From Chitinophagales bacterium (GTDB lineage Bacteria; Bacteroidota; Bacteroidia; Chitinophagales; BACL12): DNA of 64,000 nucleotides. The stretch lies in NCBI GenBank assembly GCA_020636645.1, contig JACJXO010000003.1, forward strand, positions 434,001 to 498,000. The letters are read 5' to 3'. Below, in pieces: positions 1 through 8,096 of this stretch. A program made the position numbers and the translations under genes. The notes under the pieces were generated by a model. It saw only the letters and a list, made by a program, of their open reading frames with translations, did not search any database and was not told the origin of the DNA. Position 1 is the stretch's first letter. Each line of letters starts with the position of its first letter.

Positions 1-1
1 G

Positions 2-1126
2 GCCCAGCAGCTCATAGAAGAAGAGATGCAGCATACCGGCAAGCGCTATAAGTTCGGTATGAATGCCATCATGAAGCCGAAGGCCATCAAGCAGTTCCTG
101 GATCAGTATGTGATAGGTCAGGAAGAAGCCAAGAAGATCCTGTCGGTCGCCGTGTACAATCATTACAAGCGTCTCAACCAGCCCAAGATCGAGGAGGTCG
201 AGATCGAAAAGTCCAATATCGTTCTGGTGGGTGAGACCGGTACCGGCAAGACCCTGCTGGCTCGTTCCATTGCCCGTTGTCTGAATGTTCCTTTCACCAT
301 TGTGGACGCCACCGTATTTACGGAGGCCGGATATGTAGGTGAGGACGTGGAGAGTATTCTCTCCCGTCTCCTTCAGGTCTGCAACTATGATGTGGCTGCA
401 GCCGAAAGAGGTATCGTCTATATCGATGAGATCGATAAGATCAGCCGGAAGACCGATAACCCATCTATCACCCGCGATGTGTCCGGTGAAGGTGTGCAGC
501 AGGCCCTGCTGAAGATGCTGGAGGGCACCGAAGTGTACGTACCACCACAGGGTGGCCGCAAACACCCGGAACAGAAAATGGTCAAGATCAATACCCAGAA
601 CATTCTCTTCATTTGTGGAGGAGCGTTCGACGGTATCCAGAAGATCATCGCCCGCCGTACCTCCACCCAGCTGATCGGATTCAAAAAGGAAGAAGAAGCT
701 GTGGTTGACAAGGAGAACCTGCTCCAGTATGTCAATCCGCAGGACCTCAAGCAATTCGGACTCATTCCTGAACTGATCGGTCGTCTGCCCGTGCTTACTC
801 ACCTGGATCCGCTGGATGCAGAAACACTCCGTGCCATCCTGTCTGAACCCAAGAACGCCCTGATCAAGCAATACAAACAGCTCTTCCAGATTGAAGGCAT
901 CAGGCTGGAGATCGATGATGAAGTGCTGGATTTCATTGTTGACAAGGCCATGGAATTCAAGCTGGGTGCCAGAGGTTTGCGATCCATTTGTGAAGCCCTG
1001 CTTACTGATGCCATGTTCGATATGCCTTCAGCAGAGAACAAGGATGTGGAATTCCGGGTGGACCTGGAGTATGCCGAAAGCAAGCTCAACCAGAGCCGTA
1101 TCAACAAGCTGAAAGTGGCCATCTGA
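2..1126 (+). CDS. clpX: ATP-dependent Clp protease ATP-binding subunit ClpX (5' truncated)
   Basis: AAA+ unfoldase that recognises substrates and feeds them to the ClpP peptidase in the cytoplasm. The frame is open to the left edge, so the usual N-terminal zinc-binding domain lies outside the window; the ATG at 26 is internal. Counting from that ATG, Walker A (GETGTGKT) is at residues 69-76, the aromatic pore loop GYVGEDVE at 102-109, Walker B (IVYIDEID) at 130-137, the ClpP-docking IGF tripeptide at 217-219, and a sensor-2 GARGLR motif near 320. All core elements are intact. The next gene starts 3 bp after its stop. Identification is very secure. Confidence 0.97.
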   Translation, partial: AQQLIEEEMQHTGKRYKFGMNAIMKPKAIKQFLDQYVIGQEEAKKILSVAVYNHYKRLNQPKIEEVEIEKSNIVLVGETGTGKTLLARSIARCLNVPFTIVDATVFTEAGYVGEDVESILSRLLQVCNYDVAAAERGIVYIDEIDKISRKTDNPSITRDVSGEGVQQALLKMLEGTEVYVPPQGGRKHPEQKMVKINTQNILFICGGAFDGIQKIIARRTSTQLIGFKKEEEAVVDKENLLQYVNPQDLKQFGLIPELIGRLPVLTHLDPLDAETLRAILSEPKNALIKQYKQLFQIEGIRLEIDDEVLDFIVDKAMEFKLGARGLRSICEALLTDAMFDMPSAENKDVEFRVDLEYAESKLNQSRINKLKVAI

Positions 1127-1129
1127 GCC

Positions 1130-1612
1130 ATGTTCAGCAGCTGCGTTCCCTCTCCTGCCGGTTATTTTGTGGCTGAATCTGACGGCAAAAGCCTCTCCCG
1201 TTGCTATTTTTCTGATACTGCACCTGTCGGTGTATCCGATCCTTTTACCGAACAGGCCGCCCACTGGTTCAGGTTGTACCTGACCGACCCCGGCACCCCA
1301 CTACCTCATTTCGAGCTGCCAGCTGCTTCAGATTTTTCAAAGTTGGTCTGGCGGGCATTGCTGCGTATTCCGCCGGGCGGTTCCACCACTTATCTGTCGC
1401 TGGCCAGACAACTTGGCGGTAACCAATACAGCCGGGCAGTGGGCGCTGCGGTGGGGGCCAACCCGCTGCTGGTGCTCATTCCCTGCCACCGGGTGATCGG
1501 AAGTGATGGCAGCCTGACGGGTTATGCAGGCGGAATACACCGTAAAGAGTGGCTCCTGGCTCATGAAGGGCTGATTTCCGGGGTACAGCCTTCCCTTTTT
1601 CCCGGATCCTGA
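1130..1612 (+). CDS. ogt: Methylated-DNA--protein-cysteine S-methyltransferase (Ogt/MGMT family)
   Basis: Suicide repair protein that transfers alkyl groups from O6-alkylguanine to its own cysteine. The signature PCHRV is at residues 118-122 (acceptor Cys119), preceded by the helical DNA-binding segment with SRAVGAAVGANP (101-112), and followed by GYAGGIHRKEWLL, typical of the family's C-terminus. The length (160 aa) fits the single-domain enzyme with a short N-terminal domain and no Ada-type regulatory domain. It begins 3 bp after clpX and is probably co-transcribed with it. Confidence 0.93.
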   Translation: MFSSCVPSPAGYFVAESDGKSLSRCYFSDTAPVGVSDPFTEQAAHWFRLYLTDPGTPLPHFELPAASDFSKLVWRALLRIPPGGSTTYLSLARQLGGNQYSRAVGAAVGANPLLVLIPCHRVIGSDGSLTGYAGGIHRKEWLLAHEGLISGVQPSLFPGS

Positions 1613-1655
1613 ACCTGTGGATAACCCTACCACCAAATTCGGCTAATTTTAATGA

Positions 1656-2201
1656 ATGCAAATCCTTGTCAAAGGAAGCTGCCTGCTCCTGCTGAGTTGC
1701 CTCTGCTCTTTGTCTGATGCCCAGTCTGCGTATGTGGAAGAGGGAACGGCCAGTTACTACCACGACAAGTTCGTTGGCAGGAAGACCGCCAGTGGCGAGA
1801 TCTTTACCCAGGACAAGATGACCGCTGCCCATAAGAGCCTGCCACTGGGCACCTGGGTAATGGTCACCAACAAGGCCAACGATTCTGTGGTGATACTGCG
1901 CATCAACGACCGGATGCCGCAATGGAACAAACGGTCCATTGACCTGACCTATTCTGCGGCTGAACGACTTGGGTATATCCGGGCAGGTCTGGCCAAAGTA
2001 CGCATTGAAGTGATCGATCCGCCGAATGAGACCCCGCCGCCTCCTGATCCGGGTCCGCCGGCAACTGTATTCATTGAACCATTGCCGGTCAAAGCGATAC
2101 CGGTATCCAACAAACTTATCGAACCACGGTATCCTCTGAATTATGCGGATTTATTACCGAAGGAGGAGAAAAAGGTGTGGTGGAAGGTATGGCCCCGATA
2201 G
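1656..2201 (+). CDS. RlpA-like double-psi beta-barrel exported protein
   Basis: Exported protein with a hydrophobic N-terminus (residues 1-22, ending near SDAQS) that could be a signal peptide. It then has a septal ring lytic transglycosylase RlpA-type DPBB domain: GTASYYHDKFVGRKTASGE at about 30-48, PLGTWVMVTN, and INDRMPQWNKRSIDLTYSAA with the conserved Asp/Arg cluster. The C-terminal 60 residues are Pro-rich (PPPPDPGPP) and basic, and no SPOR domain is visible. RlpA proteins act on or bind peptidoglycan lacking stem peptides; which role applies here cannot be seen. It converges on accC across a repeat tract. Confidence 0.85.
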   Translation: MQILVKGSCLLLLSCLCSLSDAQSAYVEEGTASYYHDKFVGRKTASGEIFTQDKMTAAHKSLPLGTWVMVTNKANDSVVILRINDRMPQWNKRSIDLTYSAAERLGYIRAGLAKVRIEVIDPPNETPPPPDPGPPATVFIEPLPVKAIPVSNKLIEPRYPLNYADLLPKEEKKVWWKVWPR

Positions 2202-2277
2202 CCATCGGGATGAAGAAATGTGGAAATGAGGTAATGTGAAAATGAGTTAATTGAACACTCCCTCCCATTCTGCATCA

Positions 2278-2389
2278 TTCTCCCATTTTCACATTTTCCC
2301 ATTCTCCCATTCTCCCATTCTCCCATTTTCACATTTTCAAATTCTCTCATTTTCACATTCTCCCATTTTCCCATTTTCCCATTCTCTTA
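2278..2389. repeat. Octanucleotide tandem repeat, about 14 degenerate copies
   Basis: An almost uninterrupted run of 8-bp units of the form TTYTCMCA (mostly TTCTCCCA, TTTTCACA and TTTTCCCA) fills the gap between two convergent genes. Just upstream (about 2216-2247) the same motif appears in reverse orientation as GGAAATGAG/GTGAAAATGAG units, so the transcript could fold back on itself. No coding capacity is credible. Confidence 0.85.
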
Positions 2390-2396
2390 TTCACCT

Positions 2397-3878
2397 CTAC
2401 CCTATCCTGTTTTTTTTCCAGTTGGAGACCTGCGCTGCCTGCTGCGTAGTTTGTTTGGCTGTTGGTCTGGATTGGAGGTGGGTGGCTACGTAAGCTGCCA
2501 CTGCCAGTTCATCTTCTTCTTCCCGTTGAAGCATGTCTGGTTTGAAGTAACGCTCAATGAAACCGGTGTCAAACTGTCCGCTCAGAAAAGCTTCATGCTG
2601 CATGACGAATCTGCCAAAGGGCAAGGTGGTGGCAGCACCGCTGATGGTATATTCATCGATGGCTCTCACCATGCGTTCACAGGCCAGTTGTCTGTTCTCT
2701 GCATGCACGATCAGTTTGCTCAATAACGGGTCATAATAAATGGGAATATCCATCCCTTCTTCGTACCCGTCGTCCACCCGGACGCCTGCTCCCTGCGGTC
2801 TTCGGTAGGTGATCAGTTTGCCCACATCGGGCAGGAAGTTGTTGGCGGGGTCTTCGGCAGTAACACGGAGTTCGATGGCATGACCATGAATACGCAGGTC
2901 TTCCTGTTTTACTTTGAGTTCATCGCCCTGTGCCACTTCTATCTGCATGCGCACAAGGTCCAGTCCGGTGATGAACTCGGTGACCGGATGTTCCACCTGC
3001 AGGCGGGTATTCATTTCGAGGAAGTAGTAATTCAGGTCGGCATCTACCAGGAATTCAACAGTTCCGGCACCCACATAGTTACAGGCTCTGGCCACATTGA
3101 CCGCACTTTCGCCCATGGCCTTCCGCATGCTCTCGCTGACCACTGCACTGGGTGCTTCTTCCACCAGTTTCTGATGCCTTCGCTGGATGCTGCATTCTCT
3201 TTCAAAGAGGTAGATCACATTGCCATGTCTGTCGGCCATCACCTGCACTTCAATATGCCTCGGACTGGTCACGAATTTCTCGATGAAGACAGAACTATCG
3301 CCGAACGCACTTTCCGCCTCGCTCATGGCACGATGCATCTGCTCTTCCATTTCTGCAGCATTCTGCACCACACGCATACCTTTCCCACCTCCACCGGCAC
3401 TGGCTTTGATAAGGACAGGATAGCCGGCTTTTTCAGCCACATCCAGGGCTTCTTTAATATCGCTGATAGCATGATCTGTTCCCGGCACCATGGGAATACC
3501 AAAATCCTTCACCGCCTGCTTGGCTTCGATCTTACTGCCCATTCGTTCAATGCTTTCAGGATCCGGACCGATAAAGATGAGCCCGGCCTCCTGCACCTTC
3601 CTGGAGAAAGCGGCATTCTCACTGAGAAATCCGTAACCCGGATGGATGGCATCAGCACCGGTCTCTTTGGCAACGGCAATGATCTTATCGCCCAGGAGGT
3701 AAGACTGATTACTGGGCGGCGGACCCAGCAGCACGGCTTCATCTGCAAAGCGCACGTGCATGGCGTTTCTGTCGGCCTCTGAATATACCGCCACGGTAGC
3801 GATTCCCATTTCCTTTGCGGTGCGCATCACCCGGATGGCGATCTCTCCTCTGTTGGCAACCAGTATCTTTCGTATCAT
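2397..3878 (-). CDS. accC: Acetyl-CoA carboxylase biotin carboxylase subunit (AccC-type)
   Basis: ATP-grasp biotin carboxylase that carboxylates the biotin of a BCCP partner, the first half-reaction of acetyl-CoA (or propionyl-CoA) carboxylase. The N-terminus IRKILVANRGEIAIRV is diagnostic. ATP-grasp loop KASAGGGGKGMRVV, catalytic EMNTRLQVEHPVTE and the C-terminal HAIELRVTAEDP region are all present. I chose the ATG at 3878 because an upstream in-frame ATG (3887) falls inside the apparent -7 promoter element. At about 493 aa it is longer than the usual ~450, through a Gln/Thr-rich tail that runs toward the repeat tract. No BCCP or carboxyltransferase gene is nearby, so the exact acyl-CoA substrate is open. 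Confidence 0.93.
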   Translation of the reverse strand: MIRKILVANRGEIAIRVMRTAKEMGIATVAVYSEADRNAMHVRFADEAVLLGPPPSNQSYLLGDKIIAVAKETGADAIHPGYGFLSENAAFSRKVQEAGLIFIGPDPESIERMGSKIEAKQAVKDFGIPMVPGTDHAISDIKEALDVAEKAGYPVLIKASAGGGGKGMRVVQNAAEMEEQMHRAMSEAESAFGDSSVFIEKFVTSPRHIEVQVMADRHGNVIYLFERECSIQRRHQKLVEEAPSAVVSESMRKAMGESAVNVARACNYVGAGTVEFLVDADLNYYFLEMNTRLQVEHPVTEFITGLDLVRMQIEVAQGDELKVKQEDLRIHGHAIELRVTAEDPANNFLPDVGKLITYRRPQGAGVRVDDGYEEGMDIPIYYDPLLSKLIVHAENRQLACERMVRAIDEYTISGAATTLPFGRFVMQHEAFLSGQFDTGFIERYFKPDMLQREEEDELAVAAYVATHLQSRPTAKQTTQQAAQVSNWKKNRIG

Positions 3879-3884
3879 GTGCCA

Positions 3885-3892
3885 CAAATCTA
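3885..3892 (-). promoter_or_regulatory. Candidate -7 element for accC
   Basis: On the minus strand TAGATTTG matches the Bacteroidota -7 consensus TAnnTTTG and ends 6 bp before the chosen accC ATG, implying a leaderless or near-leaderless transcript. No convincing -33 TTG was found at the right distance. A one-mismatch relative (TAATTTCG, 3918-3925) faces the divergent ccmB start. Confidence 0.4.
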
Positions 3893-3929
3893 AAGCATCA
3901 CATTGATACGTTTGGGGTAATTTCGCCCT

Positions 3930-4589
3930 GTGGGAAAACGTTCGGCCATTGGCGTATTGTTCATGCGTGAGCTTCGGAGTGAGTGGCGGAACAAGTATGC
4001 CATGAGCGGAATCCTGCTCTATCTGCTCAGCATCATATTTCTGATCACCTTCACTTTTGAAGAGACCGACGACCGCACCTGGATGGTGTTGTACTGGATC
4101 GCCATCTTGTTCACCAGTGTCAATGCAGTGGCCAAGAGTTTTCTGCAGGAATCAGAAGGCAGGCAATATTATTTCTATACCCTGGCCTCTCCGCAGCATA
4201 TCATCCTGGCCAAGATGGCTTACAATGCAGTGGTCATGGTGGTGATGTCAGGTCTGGCACTACTTTTTTACATCGCCACACAGGGTTATCCGGTAGAAGA
4301 CGACGCATCCTTTCTGCTGGCCATGCTGCTGGGTGCCCTGGCTTTTGCATCCACCTTCAGTATGATCAGCGCAGTGGCATCCAGGGCTGCAAACAACGGC
4401 ACCCTGACAGCCATTCTGAGCTTCCCGATCCTGCTTCCTGTCATGCGCATTCTGATACGTGTAAGCCTGCTGGCGCTGACCGGACAGAACCTGGCCATGA
4501 ATGCACAGGATCTGCTTTATTTAGCTGCACTGAACATCTTCATTGTGGTGTTGGCATTGATATTATTTCCGTACCTTTGGCGGGACTAA
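3930..4589 (+). CDS. ccmB: Heme exporter protein CcmB
   Basis: Membrane subunit of the Ccm ABC system used in cytochrome c maturation. About six hydrophobic segments are visible. The N-terminal cytosolic stretch RELRSEWRNKYAMSGILLY and the EESEG-like QESEGRQYYFYTLASP region are typical of Bacteroidota CcmB. The start is GTG at 3930; the next ATG (3963) would remove the residues that normally precede the ELR-EWR motif, so GTG is preferred. It sits 6 bp upstream of ccmC in an operon with ccmC and a CcmD-like gene. No ccmA ATPase gene is adjacent. Confidence 0.9.
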   Translation: MGKRSAIGVLFMRELRSEWRNKYAMSGILLYLLSIIFLITFTFEETDDRTWMVLYWIAILFTSVNAVAKSFLQESEGRQYYFYTLASPQHIILAKMAYNAVVMVVMSGLALLFYIATQGYPVEDDASFLLAMLLGALAFASTFSMISAVASRAANNGTLTAILSFPILLPVMRILIRVSLLALTGQNLAMNAQDLLYLAALNIFIVVLALILFPYLWRD

Positions 4590-4595
4590 TCGGGG

Positions 4596-5288
4596 ATGAT
4601 CAACCAGCTGCATAAACGGTGGTGGAAGGTGCTGGGAGCCGTGCTGATGCTCTACACTTTCACAGCAGGAATGATGATCCAGGTACCTGCCAGATTCGTC
4701 CTTCACGAGACCATCAGAAACCTCTTTTTTCACGTACCTGTCTGGTTCACCATGATCCTGCTTTTGCTGGTATCGCTGGTGCAGTCCGTGCGTTTTTTGC
4801 GCACCGGAAAGATGGTACATGATATCATGGCTGCAGAGACCGCTGCTGTGGCCGTGTTGTTTGGCTGTCTTGGCTTTCTTACCGGAATGTTATGGGGAAG
4901 CTTTACCTGGGGGGATACTTTTTCCTGGTTGTTTGCAGACACCAAGATACTGGGTGCCTTCATCGGACTGATGATCTACGCTGCTTATTTCATTTTAAGA
5001 GGCAGCATCAATGATGAAGAAAAACGAGCCAGAGTTGCTGCTGTGTACAGCATCTTCGCCTATATGCTGCTCATCGTTTTCATCTTCGTCATCCCGCGAC
5101 TTACAGATTCCCTGCACCCCGGAAACGGAGGCAATCCTGCCTTCAGCACATATGATCTCGACAATAGCATGCGAACCGTATTCTACCCTGCTGTGTTCGC
5201 TTATTTTCTAACTGGCTTGTGGATCGCTTCCCTGCGTGTCAGGGTGCGCATCCTGCATTACAGAAAACATCATATAAACGTATTATGA
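4596..5288 (+). CDS. ccmC: Cytochrome c biogenesis heme protein CcmC
   Basis: Polytopic membrane protein (about six TM segments) of the heme-handling family that presents heme to CcmE. The Trp-rich periplasmic signature is present as GMLWGSFTWGDTFSWLFADTK (within residues 90-115), and His residues flank it at FHVPVWF (near 47) and in the IPRLTDSLHPG loop. Length (230 aa) matches the family. It follows ccmB by 6 bp and its stop overlaps the start of the CcmD-like gene (ATGA, 5285-5288), indicating translational coupling. Confidence 0.93.
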   Translation: MINQLHKRWWKVLGAVLMLYTFTAGMMIQVPARFVLHETIRNLFFHVPVWFTMILLLLVSLVQSVRFLRTGKMVHDIMAAETAAVAVLFGCLGFLTGMLWGSFTWGDTFSWLFADTKILGAFIGLMIYAAYFILRGSINDEEKRARVAAVYSIFAYMLLIVFIFVIPRLTDSLHPGNGGNPAFSTYDLDNSMRTVFYPAVFAYFLTGLWIASLRVRVRILHYRKHHINVL

Positions 5289-5503
5289 GATTTTTTATCC
5301 GACTGCTGGCGGTACTGCTTACCGCTCTTCACCCTGCATGGCTGCTGGCACAAAGCAGCGATCAGGCAGAGATGGCCACAGGACTGCGAAGCAACGGACT
5401 GATCTGGATCGTGGTGGGTGTGATACTCATCATTCTGTGCGGTTTATTGTTGTATCTATACAACCTGGACCGCCGCATCACCAATATGGAAAAAGAACAA
5501 TAA
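5285..5503 (+). CDS. CcmD-like small membrane protein
   Basis: A 72-residue protein with an N-terminal hydrophobic segment ending WLLAQ (possible signal peptide), a single TM helix (LIWIVVGVILIILCGLLLYLY) and a short basic/acidic tail. Size, topology and position directly after ccmC match the poorly conserved CcmD component. I place the start at the ATG overlapping the ccmC stop by 4 bp, not at an upstream in-frame ATG inside ccmC. Assignment rests mainly on context. Confidence 0.75.
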   Translation: MRFFIRLLAVLLTALHPAWLLAQSSDQAEMATGLRSNGLIWIVVGVILIILCGLLLYLYNLDRRITNMEKEQ

Positions 5504-5524
5504 ACCCTAAATACCAACATTCGT

Positions 5525-6934
5525 ATGAGCAACATCAGCTTCTTAGAAAGCGTCGTTCAGAACTTCGAAAAGGCGGCCGATATTACCGGCCATCCGAGGG
5601 GTCTCCTCGACCAGATCCGGGCCTGTAATTCTGTGTACCGGATGAAGTTTCCCGTGAAGATCAAAGGTGAGTTCCGTGTGATCGAGGCCTGGCGTGTGCA
5701 GCACAGCCACCACCGCACACCCACCAAAGGTGGTATCCGCTATGACAACATGGTGAATGAAGATGAGGTCATGGCACTTGCCAGTCTGATGACCTACAAG
5801 TGTGCGCTCGTAGATGTGCCGTTTGGTGGTGCCAAAGGAGGTATCAAGATCAATCCGAGAGAATACACCGAAGAGCAGCTGGAACGCATCACCCGCCGTT
5901 ACGCTGCAGAACTTGTGAAGAAGAACATGCTAGGTCCCGGTCTCGATGTACCTGCTCCCGACTACGGAACAGGTGCACGTGAGATGAGCTGGATCGTAGA
6001 TACCTATATGGCGCTGCATCCTGACTCTGTAGATGGCTATGGCTGTGTGACCGGTAAGCCTGTTACCCAGCATGGTATCAACGGACGTACCGAGGCAACC
6101 GGTCTTGGTGTATTCTATGGTGTGAAAGAAGCCTGTACCTACAAGGAAGATATGGAAGCTCTGGGACTTACACCCGGTGTGGAAGGCAAGAAGGTCATCG
6201 TGCAGGGATTTGGAAACGTAGGTTACTACAGTGCCAAATTCTTCCAGGAAGGTGGTGCCATCATCGTGGGTATCGGCGAGTATGAAGGTGCTATCTACAA
6301 TGAGAACGGACTGGACTACGAAGCCGTGTTCAACCACCGCAAGAGTACCGGTTCCATCCTGAATTTCCCGGGTGCCACCAATATGGAAAAGACCAGCGAT
6401 ATCCTGGAACAACCTTGTGATATCCTGATCCCCGCAGCCCTGGAAAATGTGATCACCAAAGACAATGCGCCACGCATCAAGGCGAAGATCATCGGCGAAG
6501 CCGCCAACGGACCCATCACCTCAGATGCTGATGACATCCTGAATGGCATGGGCATCATGATCCTGCCCGACATGTATCTGAACGCAGGCGGTGTGACCGT
6601 ATCCTACTTTGAGTGGCTGAAGAACCTCTCTCACGTACGCTTCGGACGTATGAGCAAGCGCTTTGAGCAGGCCAGCAACATGAACCTGATCGAGAGCTTT
6701 GAAACGCTGACCGGCGTGAAGCTGAAGGACGAAGACAAGGTCAAGGCTGCACGTGGTGCCGATGAGATAGACCTGGTGTATTCCGGACTGGAAGAGACCA
6801 TGATCAATTCTTACAACGACATTCGCAAGGAGTGGAAGAGCAACAACAAAGTGAACAACCTGCGGGTGGCAGCCTTCGTGGTGGCCATCAACAAGATCGC
6901 AGATGACTACATGGCGCTGGGTATCTTCCCCTGA
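5525..6934 (+). CDS. gdhA: Glu/Leu/Phe/Val dehydrogenase, probable glutamate dehydrogenase
   Basis: Catalyses reversible oxidative deamination of glutamate to 2-oxoglutarate. The substrate-binding half carries HRTPTKGGIRY and the catalytic PFGGAKGGI motif near residue 105; the Rossmann half has VQGFGNVGYYSAKFF near 228. The PAPDYGT motif and the C-terminal region are complete (469 aa). Cofactor preference cannot be decided by eye. It is the last gene of a rightward run after the ccm operon (21-bp gap) and is followed by a strong terminator. Confidence 0.94.
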   Translation: MSNISFLESVVQNFEKAADITGHPRGLLDQIRACNSVYRMKFPVKIKGEFRVIEAWRVQHSHHRTPTKGGIRYDNMVNEDEVMALASLMTYKCALVDVPFGGAKGGIKINPREYTEEQLERITRRYAAELVKKNMLGPGLDVPAPDYGTGAREMSWIVDTYMALHPDSVDGYGCVTGKPVTQHGINGRTEATGLGVFYGVKEACTYKEDMEALGLTPGVEGKKVIVQGFGNVGYYSAKFFQEGGAIIVGIGEYEGAIYNENGLDYEAVFNHRKSTGSILNFPGATNMEKTSDILEQPCDILIPAALENVITKDNAPRIKAKIIGEAANGPITSDADDILNGMGIMILPDMYLNAGGVTVSYFEWLKNLSHVRFGRMSKRFEQASNMNLIESFETLTGVKLKDEDKVKAARGADEIDLVYSGLEETMINSYNDIRKEWKSNNKVNNLRVAAFVVAINKIADDYMALGIFP

Positions 6935-6955
6935 TCTGAATCATATGAGATCTTC

Positions 6956-6988
6956 AGACCCCTGTCATTCGGCAGGGGTCTTTTTTTT
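6956..6988 (+). terminator. Rho-independent terminator of gdhA
   Basis: The perfect stem AGACCCCTG/CAGGGGTCT (6956-6964 with 6973-6981) has an 8-nt loop and is followed by a run of eight T. The T-run overlaps the stop codon of the convergent ribD gene by two bases. Confidence 0.93.
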
Positions 6989-7979
6989 ACTGGCGATGAT
7001 AGATCTCCAGTACATCACCATCCACCGATCGTTTCTCATCGGGTACAAGTGATATTCTTGGCGCCGGTGTGCCGCCTTCCAGTGTCTGTGCAACAGAGAA
7101 CCGCCAGATGTCATCCCACAGACCTTCCTGCAGGAACATTTCCAGGGTATTGGTACCGCCTTCCACCAGCAGACTGATGACATGAAGACCTTGCATCTTT
7201 TCCAGAAGAAAGGATCTGAATGTTCTGCCTTCCATATGGAGCATAACGGTATTTCCGCCATCGTTCAGCATGCGCAACTCAGGTGGCAGCATCCTGTCGT
7301 CACCCAGTACCAGTCGCAGCGGATCATTACCATACACATGTCTGACCGTGAGCAAGGGATCATCTGAGATGGCAGTGGCTGCGCCGATGAGGATGGACTG
7401 ATGCTCCGCCCGCAGCTGGTGCACGAGTTTGTCGCTGGTCTCATTGGTCAGATGCACCGGCTGACGATGAAGTGCTGAGATGAATCCATCGGCCGATTGT
7501 GCCCACTTGAGGGTGATGAATGGCCTGCCCTTACGATGGAAACTGAAGAATGCTTTATTCAATGCAACAGCTTCCTGTTCCAACATACCTGTTTCCACTT
7601 CGATGCCAGCGTCCCGCAGTTTCGCTGCTCCCCTGCCTGCTACCAGCGGATTCGGATCGAGTGTGGCAATCACCACTTTACCGATCTGTTCAGCAATGAG
7701 GCGATCGGCGCAGGGTGGTGTTTTTCCGTGGTGGGAACAGGGCTCAAGGGTAACATACATGGTAGCGCCGATGATCTTCTCCTGATCATGCGGCAGCACA
7801 CTGTTCAGTGCTTCGATCTCTGCATGCGGCTCGCCGAAGCGATGGTGATACCCCTCTCCGATCACCTTGCCATCGGCTACGATGACCGCTCCCACCATCG
7901 GGTTGGGCGCTACAAAGCCCCGGCCTTTGGCGGCGAGGGTCAGTGCTTGCATCATGAAATGCTGATCATCTGCCATCAC
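6987..7979 (-). CDS. ribD: Bifunctional riboflavin biosynthesis protein RibD
   Basis: Deaminates and then reduces the pyrimidine intermediate of riboflavin synthesis. The N-terminal cytidine-deaminase-like domain has APNPMVGAVIV, the zinc motif HAEIEAL (near 51) and PCSHHGKTPPCAD (about 82-94). The C-terminal reductase domain starts near 147 (RPFITLKWAQSADGFIS) and ends with LLVEGGTNTLEMFLQEGLWDD. Length (330 aa) is normal for the two-domain enzyme. A second ATG directly follows the first; either could be used. No other rib genes are nearby. Confidence 0.94.
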   Translation of the reverse strand: MMADDQHFMMQALTLAAKGRGFVAPNPMVGAVIVADGKVIGEGYHHRFGEPHAEIEALNSVLPHDQEKIIGATMYVTLEPCSHHGKTPPCADRLIAEQIGKVVIATLDPNPLVAGRGAAKLRDAGIEVETGMLEQEAVALNKAFFSFHRKGRPFITLKWAQSADGFISALHRQPVHLTNETSDKLVHQLRAEHQSILIGAATAISDDPLLTVRHVYGNDPLRLVLGDDRMLPPELRMLNDGGNTVMLHMEGRTFRSFLLEKMQGLHVISLLVEGGTNTLEMFLQEGLWDDIWRFSVAQTLEGGTPAPRISLVPDEKRSVDGDVLEIYHRQ

Positions 7980-8096
7980 TTAAAGGTAGTGCGGATAATC
8001 ATTCTGACAAGGCAAACCATACTCAGGTAAACACATCAGTGATCAGGTAGCCTGAAAATTTGTAGATTAAAGCTTCATTAAATTTTTTCGCATCAC

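Noticed and set aside
2251..2493. 80-codon Ser/Phe/His-rich open frame over the octamer tract
   Set aside because: Generated by the repeat itself; runs antisense into accC.
2880..3782. 300-aa open frame on the + strand opposite accC
   Set aside because: It lies fully antisense to a well-conserved biotin carboxylase and has His/Phe-rich nonsense composition; a codon-bias shadow.
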